Shown one piece after another: positions 13,455 to 26,079 of a DNA stretch of 64,000 nucleotides. This DNA is from Oscarella lobularis (taxonomy: Eukaryota > Porifera > Homoscleromorpha > Homosclerophorida > Oscarellidae). The DNA is taken from assembly GCF_947507565.1 (NCBI RefSeq), contig NC_089180.1, positions 124,001 through 188,000 on the forward strand. Reading direction: 5' to 3'. Numbering within the stretch: the stretch's first letter is position 1; each line of letters opens with the position of its first letter. The notes beneath the pieces were generated by a model. It worked only from the letters and a program-made list of their open reading frames with translations, was not told where the DNA came from and made no database searches. A program made the translations under genes and the position numbers.

Positions 13455-13684
13455 GGGGTCCTAGGCACGACCCCGTCATCAAAAACTGCCTATCCGGGGT
13501 CCTGGGCACGACCCCGTTATCAAAAACTGCCCACGAATAAAACGGTAGAGGCTGTGCAATTTTTAGAATTTTATTGAATAAATTTTTCCTCCCTTCCCCC
13601 TATTCGTGAGCAGTTTTTGTTAACGGGGTCTTGCTCAGGACCCCGAGGAGCAGTTTTTGTTGACGGGGTCTTGCTCAGGACCCC
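13455..13684. mobile_element. Small foldback element (MITE-like) with doubled terminal repeats
   Basis: The ends are inverted copies of each other: the left arm (13455-13541) starts GGGGTCCTAGGCACGACCCC and the right arm (13601-13684) ends GGTCTTGCTCAGGACCCC. Each arm itself contains two tandem copies of a roughly 42-bp subunit with CAAAAACTGC / GCAGTTTTTG at its core. The 60-base centre is A/T-rich with AATAAA. It has no coding capacity. I could not find a clear target-site duplication, so the superfamily is unknown. Confidence 0.8.
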
Positions 13685-13689
13685 CCGTC

Positions 13690-14560
13690 CTCCTACAACA
13701 CAAAATCAGCAATACTACGTTTGCTCTCTTGAAATCATACCTGCTCACACGGTGGTCGCGAGTTATGGACCAAGCACCGTTGGTTTTCACTCTTCTAATT
13801 GACCTAATTGACGCGCTGCCGTAATCCCCTTTGCATCTTCTGCATTCTGAATCGAAATCTATCTATTAAGTTTAATGCATTGATTGAATTCTTTACGTTT
13901 ACCTATTTCGATGATTTTCAGAACCACTGCAACGTTACTATTCGTTTGATTCTTCTAGTATTGACGCCAAAAGATCTGTCTAGATCTTGAGCCAGAGCCA
14001 ACCAAAGCAACTGGGACACTCCTACCGTTCTTTAGCCACGCCTTCTCGCTAGCATGTCACTTTCCAATAAATGAGCCAGCGACAACTTTCACTGACCGTC
14101 GTAGCTTCTTCTCTAGAGAGAGAGAGAGAAAACAGCAACATAGACTTTCGAAATAAAAATCAAATATCTCGCTCGCCTTGAAAAAAATCCGCCTCGAATC
14201 ATCATCAGAACAGCGGAGACTATGTGATCTTGTATAAGACGGCCCAGTGGACGACCGTCCTTGGGAACGAGGTACTGATAGTTGGAGCTCGCTGTTTAAT
14301 TATTAAAAGAGCGAATCAAAGCGTCCTTCTCTTTCTCGACTCAAATGAGACGGATTCCACGTGAGAGGGGGAGTAGAGGCGCGCTTATTCGCAAACTTCG
14401 CATTCAGTCGCACCAGCGACCCGTCCTCCATTTCGATCATCGTAGCCCTACAAAACGAAGCCGTGCCACACAAGAAAAAAACCGAACGAATGAAAGTCGA
14501 ACGAACCCGGGATAATTATCGGGGCCATTGATTATGGCTTGACGACGTTGTGATCCATTA
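13690..14560. other. Unassigned region 3' of the DCAF10-like fragment
   Basis: No confident gene. The minus strand at 14250-14480 has short open stretches (for example a segment with MEDGSLVRLNAKFANKRAS) that could be decayed 3' exons of the DCAF10-like gene. A GA microsatellite lies at about 14115-14132. Confidence 0.4.
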
Positions 14561-15515
14561 GCCCTTGGGGATACGTGAGCTTCTTTGCGAAGACCTTAGA
14601 GAGAGAACGAGAAACGCATTCTTAGCCGGCAATCGTCACAATGCTTACCACTCTGCCTTGCACTGCTCCTGAGGAGAACTCGTTCAAATCCCAAAGCCTT
14701 AGAAGAAACAGCTTTTCTCTGGAAGGGTACAGTGTCTGATTCCTTTTACCTTATGGTGTCATCGAACCCTGCCGTGATCGCGAGACGAGTCTTGTAGCAG
14801 TATTCTATACTCTTAACTTAACCCAGTCTCTAGAAACAAGAGTTCAAAAAAAAGTCCAGTATAAAAGTTGATGCTACCTGTCAGGCTGTGTCCACAACGA
14901 GACTGTATGCTTTCTGATCAAGTTTCCTCATGTCCCACACTCCAACAGTCGTATCATCTGCCCACGAAAAAAATCTTATTTAGAACAGTTTATACATATT
15001 ACGAGACCTACCAGAACACGAAAGAAATATTCTCGAATCTAGAAATCTAGTACCAACGATACTCACAAACCAGAACACCAAAAACGCAAATATTTCCTTT
15101 TCACCGTATGCAGTTGACGCAGTCGGCGTGAGCCACCGGTGATCGTCTTGATTTTCTGATGCGAATTATAAGAATCAAAAGAGAGGATCGAATTTCTTTC
15201 ACAGGCAGCAACGAGAACGTCCCTATGAGAAGAATCGGTCTCAACGTCGCCCAACGAATCGTGTCTCGGCTACTAAAAAACCCCCAAGCCAAAAACGCTT
15301 CCATGTGCAGACCTCTTCCCCTGGTTCGATATCCAACGACTTGGTGGAGGCAAAAGCGCGATAGAGTCGATTAATCTAAAGAGTCCATGTATAAGCTGAA
15401 CAGAAGATTCAATAGAGACCTCCGATTGCGGACTGAAGTGTGAGAGCCATAGCGTCGACACTCAATTCTCTGGTGGAGACTTCCCATCGATAACCAAGCC
15501 TCTAAATCAATAGGC
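14560..15515 (-). pseudogene. DCAF10-like WD40 gene, decayed body
   Basis: DCAF10 (WDR32) is a WD40 substrate receptor for CUL4-DDB1 ubiquitin ligase. In minus-strand order: AHGSVFGLG (about 15300) parallels THGAVFNLEYS; DVLVAACERNSILSFDSYNS (about 15210) parallels SVLTVACEQTEVLLFDPISS; AHADCVNCIR (15110-15140) parallels AHEDCVNNIRF; WADDTTVGVWDMRKLDQK (14910-14965) parallels CSDDTTIALWDLRKLNTK; LAITAGFDDTIR plus LWDLNEF (about 14680-14805) parallels LVTSGFDGNVIIWD. One base too many before VAHADC breaks the frame and further stops follow the last WD unit. Exon order is right for DCAF10 but the C-terminal half is not visible. I read it as a decayed copy. Confidence 0.72.
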
Positions 15516-15885
15516 TAAAGTAGATACGTCTAGGGTTAGATACATCGAAGCTAAATCTAAGACTGAGGCTGCGTCTACGCGGCTGCCGCGAGTCCAACTC
15601 GCATTTGCCGCGAGTTCGTACGCCTATCTTACCCTCGTGCCGTAGTTTTGGTATGGTATCTTTGCGTCGAGCTCTGTTCTGCTCGATTTAGCGCACGAGA
15701 CGACGGATTCTGGCCGATTTTCTGTGCAAAGACTTCCGTGTGGTATCACGTGACGACGTATCGCCTATGATATCATATATTGGGTTAGTCTCAGAACCAC
15801 GAGGCACATGCGCAGCAAAGGTGTAGATTACCAGACTTATGGAATTCATAACACCAAAATTCGTTGTGAGCGTAGAAGATAGAAA

Positions 15886-16819
15886 TCAAGCACCCATGAC
15901 ACTAGAGTACACAAACCAAAATGTAAATGCCATCGTACGCAGTTGACATTTTCTGACGCGAGTAAAAAAGGGAGCATCGAATTTTATGAGAACGTCCCTA
16001 TAAATAAAGAGTGCTTTGCGGCGAAAACGCAAACCCAAGCGCGATAGAATCAATGAACTAATTATACTGTATTGAGCTGACATATTCAAAGAACCGCTCT
16101 GCGAAAAGTTTATATAGATCTCAAATTAATAAGCTAAGTTAGAGTTCTCTCAAACACGAGAACTTACGTCAGTGCAAAGAATCGCTCTCGTTCTCCTGGG
16201 AAGCAACTGCCGTCTCAACGTGACGAACGTCATGGGATAGAGGTTTCGAACTCATCCAAGCCTCCAAGTCAACTTGAAGCGACTGCTGCGGCGCCGATAG
16301 AGCACTTTCCGTAGCCTCGAACGTGCTGTTTTCTCCTTCAATCTCAGCGTCACGACGACCACTCCCCCTCTCCATAAATTCCATTTCAAATAGCCGATCG
16401 ATTGCGAGCTCAAGAGACGAGTCAGCCGGTTGCAACAGCGCAGCTCTGACGTAGTCAGGCAGTTGCCACTCGTTCCTTAGCAACGTCGAAGAACAAGAAC
16501 AAAGAGGCGATTTGTGCGTTGAGTTGGTGACTTGCTGGCGGTCACGATGGCGGTGGGGCTGGGAACAAGATTGGGCTTTCACTCGAACGCGTCCGGTAAT
16601 CGTTTGATGGCCCGGGCCGCGCTTGGCGGGGGTGGAGGCACGCTCAGCAATTCGCTCTTCACGCACGCGGGCTTGAAGTTGAAGGCGCTCGAGGACAAGT
16701 GATCGATCGTGCGGTGCTTCGGGGTCAGTGTCGATTCTGTCGGTGCCGCGGTTCATGAGAGAGGCTGTCAGAAGTGCACGGAGATTGCGAGGTCGAGGCA
16801 CAAGCATACGCATGCGCAT
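15886..16819 (-). pseudogene. DCAF10-like 5' exon, second copy of the N-terminal region
   Basis: A 216-codon open frame (16169-16819) begins at ATG with an Arg/Ser-rich disordered head and ends in DLEAWMSSKPLSHDVRHVET. The first copy at about 15515 has DLEAWLSMGSLHQRIECR, and DCAF10 itself has a GWLKERSLGRG motif at the matching place just before its propeller. A further piece at 15886-16089 resembles 15063-15460 in DNA (ACAAACCA...GCAGTTGAC and the GAACGTCCCTAT stretch are shared). The N-terminal part of the gene therefore seems to have been duplicated in tandem, after which both copies drifted. Whether the 216-codon exon is still expressed is unknown. Confidence 0.5.
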
Positions 16820-17097
16820 TTAAACAGGAGAACTCCAAAAAACAAGATTATCTATATACCTTCCCAATCTTACCGGTTCATCCCCTACCACAGACAAAAT
16901 GACCAAAGCCACAGAACGCGTAGGTTATATATTAAACACTTATCTGATCCCTTGAAGCACAGTCCCCATTGCACCTTTCATTGACAGAAAAACGGCTCTA
17001 TAAAACAACAAACAAACTAAGTAAAAAAACACATACTATCGGTACCCAAATATTCACCTTTATATGCAGTCGATAACCGTGCCCTTATCCTCTCCTG

Positions 17098-18245
17098 CCC
17101 TCGCGCGTCCTGCTCCTCTTCCCTCCATTTGAATGCCCCTAGAGAAAAATAATTAGAAATAATCCCAAAAATAAAAACGCAACCTCCATCGCATACCTAA
17201 AATCCTCCCTTGTACTTTTGATCCTCGCGTCTTCCACTCCACGCGCCCTGTCCCGCTCCACATCCTTCCATTTGAATGCCCCTAGAGAAAAATAATTAGA
17301 AATAATCCCAAAAATAAAAACACAACTTCCATCGCATACCTAAAATCCTCCCTTGTACCTTTCTCTTCTTGATTGATCCTCGCGTCTTCCATTCCACGCG
17401 TCTTGTCCCGCTCCACATCCTTCCATTTGAATGCCCCTAGAGAAAAATAATTAGAAATAATCCCAAAAATAAAAACACAACCTCCATCGCATACCTAAAA
17501 TCCTCCCTTGTACCTTGATCCTCGCGTCTTCCACTCCACGCGCCCTGTCCCGCTCCACATCCTTCCATTTGAATGCCCCTAGAGAAAAATAATTAGAAAT
17601 AATCCCAAAAATAAAAACACAACCTCCATCGCATACCTAAAATCCTCCCTTGTACCTTTGATCCTCGCGTCTTCCACTCCACGCGCCCTGTCCCGCTCCA
17701 CATCCTTCCATTTGAATGCCCCTAGAGAAAAATAATTAGAAATAATCCCAAAAATAAAAACACAACCTCCATCGCATACCTAAAATCCTCCCTTGTACCT
17801 TTCTCTTCTTGATTGATCCTCGCGTCCTCCACTCGACGCGCCTTGTCCCGCTCCACATCATTCCATTCGAATGCCCCTAGAGAAGAATAATTAGAAATAA
17901 TTCCAAAAATAAAAACACAACCTCCATCGCATACCTAAAATCCTCCCTTGTACCTTTGATCCTCGCGTCTTCCACTCGACGCGCCCTGTCCCGCTCCACA
18001 TCTTTCCATTTGAATGCCCCTAGAGAAAAATAATTAGAAATAATCCCAAAAATAAAAACCCAACCTCCATCGCATACCTAAAATCCTCCCTTGTACCTTT
18101 CTCTTCTTGATTGATCCTCGCGTCTTCCATTCCACGCGTCTTGTCCCGCTCCTCATCCTTCCATTTGAATGCCCCTAGAGAAAAATAATTAGAAATAATC
18201 CCAAAAATAAAAACACAACCTCCATCGCATACCTAAAATCCTCCC
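17098..18245. repeat. Minisatellite C, about 142-155 bp unit
   Basis: About eight tandem copies keyed by TTTGAATGCCCCTAGAGAAA at intervals of roughly 141, 155, 142, 142, 154, 145 and 155 bases. Longer units contain an extra TCTCTTCTTGATTG. Each unit also holds CCTCCATCGCATACCTAAAA. Copies are over 95% alike by eye. A degenerate unit continues to about 18370 (AAGAAAGCTCCCCTAGATAA). No coding signal. Confidence 0.92.
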
Positions 18246-18548
18246 CTTCCCTTGTCCACGCCGATCCCTTTCCTTCCCTGTGCATGTCCTTGTCCCCTTC
18301 CCTTCCTCCCAAGAAAGCTCCCCTAGATAAAAGGAGAGTTAAAATTAATCCAAAAACTAAAAATAAGCCGATACCTTATGCCAATTTCCGCTCGACCTCC
18401 TTCCTATATAAGACACGCAAAAAACCAAAGCCCATTAAACCAATAAAACTCCGAGGCACTTATCTGATAAAGAAATCCCCTGAATAAGGCCCACAGATGA
18501 CATAACACTAAAACAATAAAAATTTAAAAAAAATAAATAATTGTACAT

Positions 18549-18880
18549 TTATCCTCCTAAAAACGTGCCTAACAGAAAAACGATGAATCTGAGACTAAAC
18601 AAGAATGAAACTATACTCAGGATCATTTTCTGAGCCCAACTGCATAGTACATGACACTCGAAAGTACTAGAAACGCGAGAATAACGCCGCGATCCCGTTT
18701 CGGGCCCCCAATCTCCGCTGCGCCACATGAACAGTCCCCCAAACGCGCTCTGAATCTTGCTGCGAAAGAAACCGCGTAAGGAACAAAGGAGAAGAGTAGT
18801 ACAACCCCTCGATCGCGTACGTGGCCCCAAAACTGAAGCGCGAAGAATTGCCTACGTAGCGCTTTCTGTAAACGAGCTGA
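18549..18880 (-). pseudogene. Unidentified membrane-protein-like fragment
   Basis: On the minus strand one frame gives RKRYVGNSSRFSFGATYAIE and continues for about 65 codons, then a second frame gives GVILAFLVLSSVMYYAVGLR, a likely membrane span. The two are not joined by a clear intron. The family is not recognised; it may be a decayed gene or chance. Confidence 0.25.
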
Positions 18881-19160
18881 ACATTTTTATCTAATGGTGT
18901 TTTGGCGTAGGAAAGGATCCCTCCACTTGCAACATTCTTTTGTGAGGATCAAAGTGTAGTACGACATTTCTGGCGCGTGCATGCAGACTGCACGGAAGTC
19001 GTAGGCGCGTCGATGAGTGCCCATCACGCGTGCGTGGTAGGTTCCTTGGATTGGATCGAGAGCTACTGCGCTCGTCTGCAGAAGAGCGAAAACAACATTG
19101 TGGATCCGGGATTTCCGTTCGGCACGTGCGAACCCTTTCTTCTCGTTTTCTGGTTCCGAA

Positions 19161-20990
19161 ATGGCAGATCTCAATCCTACTGCGGAATGGGACCTCCTAG
19201 GAGACGTCTACTACAGGTTAGAACGCGCGATCATAAGAAACAAGGCGCTTTCGATCCCAAATCAGGCGACGCGTCCTTTTCACCATGGAATGGGGCGAAA
19301 ACGACATCGATCTAGCACGATTCATCGTCGCCGGTGCACCATTCGACGGCCCAATAGGTAAACGAAACGAAATCCCCATCGGGGGGCCCCCAAAAAACGA
19401 AAGAACATCCCAGCACTCGTTCGTGACGATAAGAAAATCGTCCGAGTCAAAAGCGGCACCCTAAAGCCGCTCATCTACATTTTCACGGCGAGCGGTCGCA
19501 TCATATTGGCAATAAAAGCAAGTGAAGTCAAAAAAAACGAAAAATCAATAAATCAATAAGTTTTACTAGTGGGACGGCGGAAGTGTCGTCCAATTGGGCT
19601 GGTCGCACACGGAAGAGCTCATAATCGTCGTGGAAAGAGGCACCGTTCTCTATTACAACATCCACGGCCAATTCATTAAATCCCAGTCACTCGGCGAAGT
19701 AGAAATGCTATTATTAATCTTATTGACTTTTTATAAAGAACTCTATATAGGAAGTCAAAGCGTCGAAGATTTTGGATGCGAAGATTTTTTGCACTCGCGG
19801 AGGAACGGCGGTCGCCGTCCTAACGACGGCGTATCGATTCTTCATTTTTCAGGATCGGCTCAAACGTATGGCTGATGTTCCAGGAATTGATTTTCCGCCG
19901 AGCAGCAGGACCATTATTTCTGATGAACAAGGCATTAAAATTCTGGTTGCCCTTGGCAACGATCTCCTTTTTGTCGACGGAGGACAAACAAAACATCGAG
20001 TAAATATATAATTATTTTTAATTATTTATTTATTTATCAACGTTCAATTGGCTGTTTGTTAGAGGAGCGTGCTTTATATGTATATACGGGGTTAAGATTT
20101 GCCCGTTTTTTGACCAACAAGTGTCTGTACGTCGTTGCGCGCAAGCGACGCTTGCAGTTCAGGCGGACAGAACGCGTCTAGTGCATAATAATAGCGTGGT
20201 AATGGCAGGATGAAAAAACTTCAGCAGTCGGACGCTGCCGTTGACCACGCCATTATTATGCGCAAGTGGTGTTGCATGCGCCTGATCCGTAAGCGCGGCT
20301 CGCGCGCAACAAGTTAGAGACACTTGCCCCCCGAAAGTGGGCGTTCCCGCCAGCACTGTTTATGCGCGTGTGGCGTTCCATGCGCCTGATCCGTAAGCGT
20401 CACTCGCGCGCAAACAAGGAAGACACTTGCACCCCAAAAGTAGGCGTTCCCGCCAACACGTTTTATGCGCGTATGGCGTTCCATGCGCCTGATCCGTGAG
20501 CGCGACTCGCGCGCAAACGAAGAAGACACTTGCCCCCGAAAGTAGGCGTTCCCTCCAGCACTCTTTATGCGCTGGCGTTCCTTGCGCCTGATCCGTAAGC
20601 GTCGCTCGAGTTGAAGACACTCGCCTGTCGAAAGTGGACCTCGTTTTCTAACAAATCTTAGAAAAATCGTCGCGATTTCGTACAAAGCCCTAACTTCTTG
20701 ATATTTGTATTACAGAGGCGGTTGAGAACGTTTTTCTCATTGGTTCATCGGAGCCGGGTGCCGTACTTTTCGACGCATTCAAAGAATTCGAAGTAAGATA
20801 GAGGAAAATTTGACGCTCTCATCATTTTTTTTGTTTTTTAGCGTAAAAGCGCCAAGGCGGACGAATACATCGAATCCTACGCGACAATCGGACCCTGGAG
20901 AAAGCCATTGAACAATGCATCGCCGCCGCCGGCTCCGAACTCGAGCCGTCCTATCAACGTCATTTACTCCGAGTCAGGACAAGAAAAATT
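19161..20990 (+). pseudogene. VPS16-like (HOPS/CORVET core subunit), decayed
   Basis: VPS16 is a beta-propeller/alpha-solenoid core subunit of the HOPS and CORVET tethers on endosomes and lysosomes. ATG at 19161 gives MADLNPTAEWDLLGDVYYR, like the family start ([21 protein letters not shown]). The next exon (from 19266) continues VLFTMEWGENDIDLARFIVA. Then come LIYIFTASGRI, VVQLGWSHTEELIIVVERG (19575 on), ILDAKIF, RMADVPGIDF and ILVALGNDLLFVDGG up to 19999. A 716-base gap filled by minisatellite D follows, then the exon at 20716 (AVENVFLIGSSEPGAVLFDA) and KSAKADEYIESYATIG. The middle of the propeller is missing, the frame shifts near 19400 (a G6C5 run) and again near 20897, and the solenoid half of the roughly 840-residue protein is absent. 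Confidence 0.82.
20160..20640. repeat. Minisatellite D, about 103-bp unit, inside the VPS16-like gene
   Basis: Four to five tandem copies of a 102-105 bp unit containing GGCGTTCC and GCGCCTGATCCGTAAGCG. Successive GTAGGCG/GTGGGCG landmarks fall at about 20336, 20440 and 20542. At the left edge, GCATAATAATAGCGTGG (about 20184) is an inverted match to CCACGCCATTATTATGC (about 20244), so the array starts in a small hairpin. It sits exactly where central VPS16 exons should be. Confidence 0.85.
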
Positions 20991-21055
20991 AATAATGATA
21001 ATTATTTAATCTTTTTTCTTGAATTAAAAGGCTTCTTAAATTTTTTTTCCTCAAG

Positions 21056-21420
21056 GTTTCGGCTCATCAGAAAGGAATTGGCTATGCAACAGCTGCGAGA
21101 TCTGTGCACGCAGATGCAAGACATGCACTTCTGGATTCTCAAAGTCGACCAGGCTCTCATGGAAAAAGTCGAAGAATCGGACGTCGCGCGACTCAAGTCT
21201 CAAATCGAAGCGCATTCGGTAAAGCGCGTAGAACCATTCGCTTCTTTTTCTACGCGAAATTTCGCAAAGGTTATCGCGGAGGAAATGGAAATGAAGCGAT
21301 CCGAGTATAAGGCGTTGCATGAGAGCTGCGACGATTTTTGAGCCGCTCTGCGGAGTCTGTGAGTCTGGCGAGAGACGTGGCGACGTTGAAGCGACACTGG
21401 GAAAGCGGCGAATCAAAGGC
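21056..21420 (+). pseudogene. Spectrin-repeat fragment
   Basis: Exon 21056-21218 encodes LAMQQLRDLCTQMQDMHFWI then LKVDQALMEKVEESDVARLK. After a 51-base intron, exon 21270 on encodes VIAEEMEMKRSEYKALHESC, then SVSLARDVATLKRHWE in a shifted frame. The heptad pattern, the Trp in the first helix and the closing L-x-x-x-W are those of a spectrin repeat as in nesprins, dystonin/MACF1 or dystrophin. One base is missing in a T5 run after CDDF, which breaks the frame. Only one repeat remains; the parent gene cannot be told. Confidence 0.6.
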
Positions 21421-21429
21421 AAGTAATAA

Positions 21430-22734
21430 ATACCTCTAATTCACTACGGTTCCATCGAGTTCGCCGCATTTCTTTTGAAAGGCGAACTCCATTGAATGAG
21501 TTAGAGCTTTTCTTGTCGCCTATCGACGCGCGTGAACAAAACGTTGACGTCACACGTCCGCCATGCGTACGTGCACGTGCCGTCTCTTGTTCCCCCCTTT
21601 CTTTGGGAGAAACGCTGCACGCGCGTGATCGCTCCAAACATTTCCTTATTTGGTTGCACGTAGAGGTGCAAAAAGCAACGCTGTCTCTCGTGACATCCCT
21701 GCGGTTAGTTACGCACACCCGACGTCCAATCAGAGAAAAGCTGGCGTCATCGTTCGCGCGGGAGTACATAAAGTCGTGCACGGCGCTCTCCCTCTTTACG
21801 TAACCCCGTCGCTTGAGAACTCGCTCGTACGCTTGGTGAGTCGTTGGAAGACAGGGAGCCAGAGGGGCGAGCGATATTCCGACGCACTGTCCTGGAGCAA
21901 CGGTGCGAAAGTGATTAGAGGCACATCCCTAAGACCTCTAGGGGCTTTCGCATCGGGAAAACACGCTCCGTCTTATCAAGGATTGTTTCCTTGGTATTAC
22001 ACGGGACAGCGTCGGCGTTCGCCGGCTCTCCTCCACGTCGAGCACACGATGAGCGGGCCTCTTCGGCGGTGGCGATAGTCGTCTCCCGGGGTGGCAACGA
22101 ACCTCGGAGGCTCACCCGAGGTGGGTTCTGATCCAATTCATGCTGTTGGTGAGGGTCGACTGGGTTGCGAAGCGTCTGGACCTCCACGTGGTGCGACCTG
22201 GGTCACGCAAACACAGACGCGCGTCATTTTCGTCTATTTTGGTAAGTACGTAGTTTTTTTGAATGGGTACTCGCTCTTTTTCTCTAGATATCGTCTCGCG
22301 AAAAGCTTCGACGAAGAACTTCCTTTGGACATCCGATAGGGTGTCAGTTGGGGGCGCGTCTTCGTGTTTTTTTTTTCACTGCACGTCACTTCGTACTGTG
22401 GTGAACGCATATTAAGAATGCAGTTGTTAGATAGGACTTTTTTCAGGTCGTAAGCAATAAAAATCTATTTAACCGTTTCCGATCACGTGCAGCGAATATT
22501 CATGGTACAGTGTAGTCAAAGACGACTTAGTCTGCGCCCAAGAGAGGTTCCTAATGATCCTATTTGATTCCTTAGGCGCTTGGTTCGCTTTGCACCAAAT
22601 TATAGTAGCAAATCGAATTAGGATATTTTGTAGGCATATGCTAATTAAAAAGAAACGAGAGAAGAAGGGACAGAAAAGAAGCAAGCAGAGTACGAAGGCG
22701 GGGCACTAGACTAGACTAATAGTTTTTACACTGT
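21430..22734. other. Unassigned region between the spectrin fragment and the kinase
   Basis: A plus-strand frame of 142 codons (21650-22078) and overlapping frames exist, but amino-acid composition is Arg/Ser-rich and no family is recognised. A possible small terminal exon at 22288-22339 (YRLAKSFDEELPLDIR, stop) follows a CTCTAG acceptor. I cannot assign a gene. Confidence 0.35.
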
Positions 22735-24750
<2,016 letters not shown>

Positions 24751-24974
24751 CCAAAGCGACCCTTTGTTATAGGTTCACGACCAAATGGGACCAAGAGGGA
24801 AGATTTCGTGCGCTCGCGCGCGCGCTAAGGACACGGCAAGCGACTGCATCAGTTACCCGCAAACAACGCCAGCGTACACTCCAGCGTACTCACTAGGAGA
24901 GAACGTGACACCTGTAGGTGCTCCAAAAGATGAAAGCGATTTATCGACGAATGTCTCTATACCATAGTAATTAC
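24751..24974. promoter_or_regulatory. Bidirectional promoter, kinase / CHAT-gene copy 1
   Basis: 224 bases between the kinase ATG (24750, minus) and the ATG of the truncated CHAT-gene copy (24975, plus). The interval is partly shared with 37760-37918, including CTCGCGCGCGCGCTAAGG and the CGTACTCACTAGGAGAG block. Conservation in both copies fits a shared promoter. No TATA box is evident. Confidence 0.55.
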
Positions 24975-25243
24975 ATGGGGGAACGTACAAACGATCTTTT
25001 GATAAAAACATACGACGAAAGCCTCGTCAACGCTGAAGAAATGAAGAAGCATCTGGATAAGCCTTCTAATTCCGCATCGATCCACCAAAGTGTTTTCCAG
25101 CCTCCTGATTCCTCGGGTTAGAGAATTAATTGAAGTTGATAATTTCATATTTTATTTATTTATTTATTTATAGCTTCGATGGACGCTCGACTAAGGGACG
25201 TAGCTGTCGTACGAGATCACGGATCGGCTAAACGTGGAGCAAG
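24975..25243 (+). pseudogene. Truncated first copy of the TPR-CHAT gene 5' end
   Basis: Exon 1 (24975-25116, 142 bases) and the start of exon 2 (25174-25243) match exons 1-2 of the full gene at 37919-38160 almost base for base, including the intron with its TTTATTTATTTATTTATAG end. Differences are few (for example Leu for Arg after TND, Ser for Pro in LDKPSNS). Homology stops after GTGGAGCAAG and the sequence jumps to a copied piece of the kinase gene. No P-loop, TPR or CHAT part exists here, so no functional product is expected. Confidence 0.92.
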
Positions 25244-25380
25244 TTTCCTGGACAGTTCTTCTTCGTGATCTTCTGATTGTTTTCGATACATACGCTCTGT
25301 TAGCAAATAACGTGCCTTCACAACCCCATCCCGTTCACATTCCATATTCAGTTCTTCAGTAGACAGCAACTCTAACTCCA
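25244..25380 (-). repeat. 137-bp copy of kinase exon 1
   Basis: Identical by eye to 23884-24020 (it begins TTTCCTGGACAGTTCTTCTT and ends CTCTAACTCCA), in the same orientation on the + strand. It has been joined to the broken exon 2 of CHAT copy 1 at a shared TTT. Confidence 0.95.
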
Positions 25381-25506
25381 AGTGAAACTGTTCTCATTCG
25401 AGCTCCTTCCAGCCGCTTCACCAGCAGTTGCCCGTGAGCCCTTCCAGTCGCAACCGCGCCAAATCGACGCCGTAAGGACTACGCGGAAATATATGGCAGC
25501 GACTTG

Positions 25507-26033
25507 CTACGCCGCCGTTGCCACCGTCGCCGGCGGCGCGACGTCGAATCGCGACGAGGGCGCGTGCGCTTCGCTTCCCAACGCGTAACTGAGATCGGGA
25601 GTCGACGTTGGCGCGCGCAGTTCGTCGTCCGCCGGCGGCGGCGGCGGAAGTCGATGGAGCGGCTTCGTGAACCATTCGGCTCGAGTTGCTATCGAATGGT
25701 TTCTGTCTACTTCCGGTGGTGTTTCCGGTTCGTCGTCGCTAGGGAAGGAGTCGTCCGTAGCGATTGGCATTTCGGCTTCTTCGGCCGGATCGTCGGCGTC
25801 CGATTCGGCTTTACGACGCGCTTCGACGAATATGTGCTGGCTCAGATTGCTCGTCGTCTTCGTCAGTTCGGAGTTCGTTCGATTTCTCGACTTTTTCCTA
25901 GGCGAGACGTCGATTATTTGGATCGCGCGTCTCTTTTTCGTACTCACCAAAACGTCGGCTTGACTCCCTTTACGATAAACGGCTCGCTGCGGCGTCGAGA
26001 GCTGGTGGAGGGAAAATTCGCTGCATCGGCCAT
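25507..26033 (-). CDS. Small acidic/proline-rich protein of unknown function
   Basis: Two exons, 26033-25948 and 25897-25507, separated by a 50-base GTGAGT...CTAG intron and joined in phase, give 158 residues. The N-terminus is MADAANFPSTSSRRRSEPF. A Lys/Arg-rich stretch (FWKKSRNRTNSELTK) follows, then an acidic Asp/Glu/Pro section (DDSFPSDDEPETPPEVD) and a PPPPP run. Composition suggests a largely disordered, possibly nuclear protein. It starts only 46 bases from the PIAS gene on the other strand, so both may share a promoter. Its downstream side is cut by the segment copied from the kinase gene, so true later exons may be lost. No family is recognised. Confidence 0.5.
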
Positions 26034-26079
26034 GTCTGGGAAGACACGTGACAAAGTGTCCCGTATTGTTGACAGAATA

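Noticed and set aside
13455-13684. Transcription terminator or attenuator reading of the inverted repeat
   Set aside because: The arms are about 85 bp with internal sub-repeats and an A/T centre, which fits a MITE; the genome is eukaryotic.
6890-21420. Explaining the frameshifts in PDS5/RPB1/VPS16/spectrin pieces by low-quality sequence
   Set aside because: Genes of up to 7 kb in the same window (CHAT, PIAS, kinase, TRMT10) have no such errors, and the fragments also lack whole exons.
21650-22187. Overlapping frames on both strands (142 and 90 codons) that might be a gene
   Set aside because: No recognisable motif, Arg-rich composition and no clear splice sites; left as unassigned.
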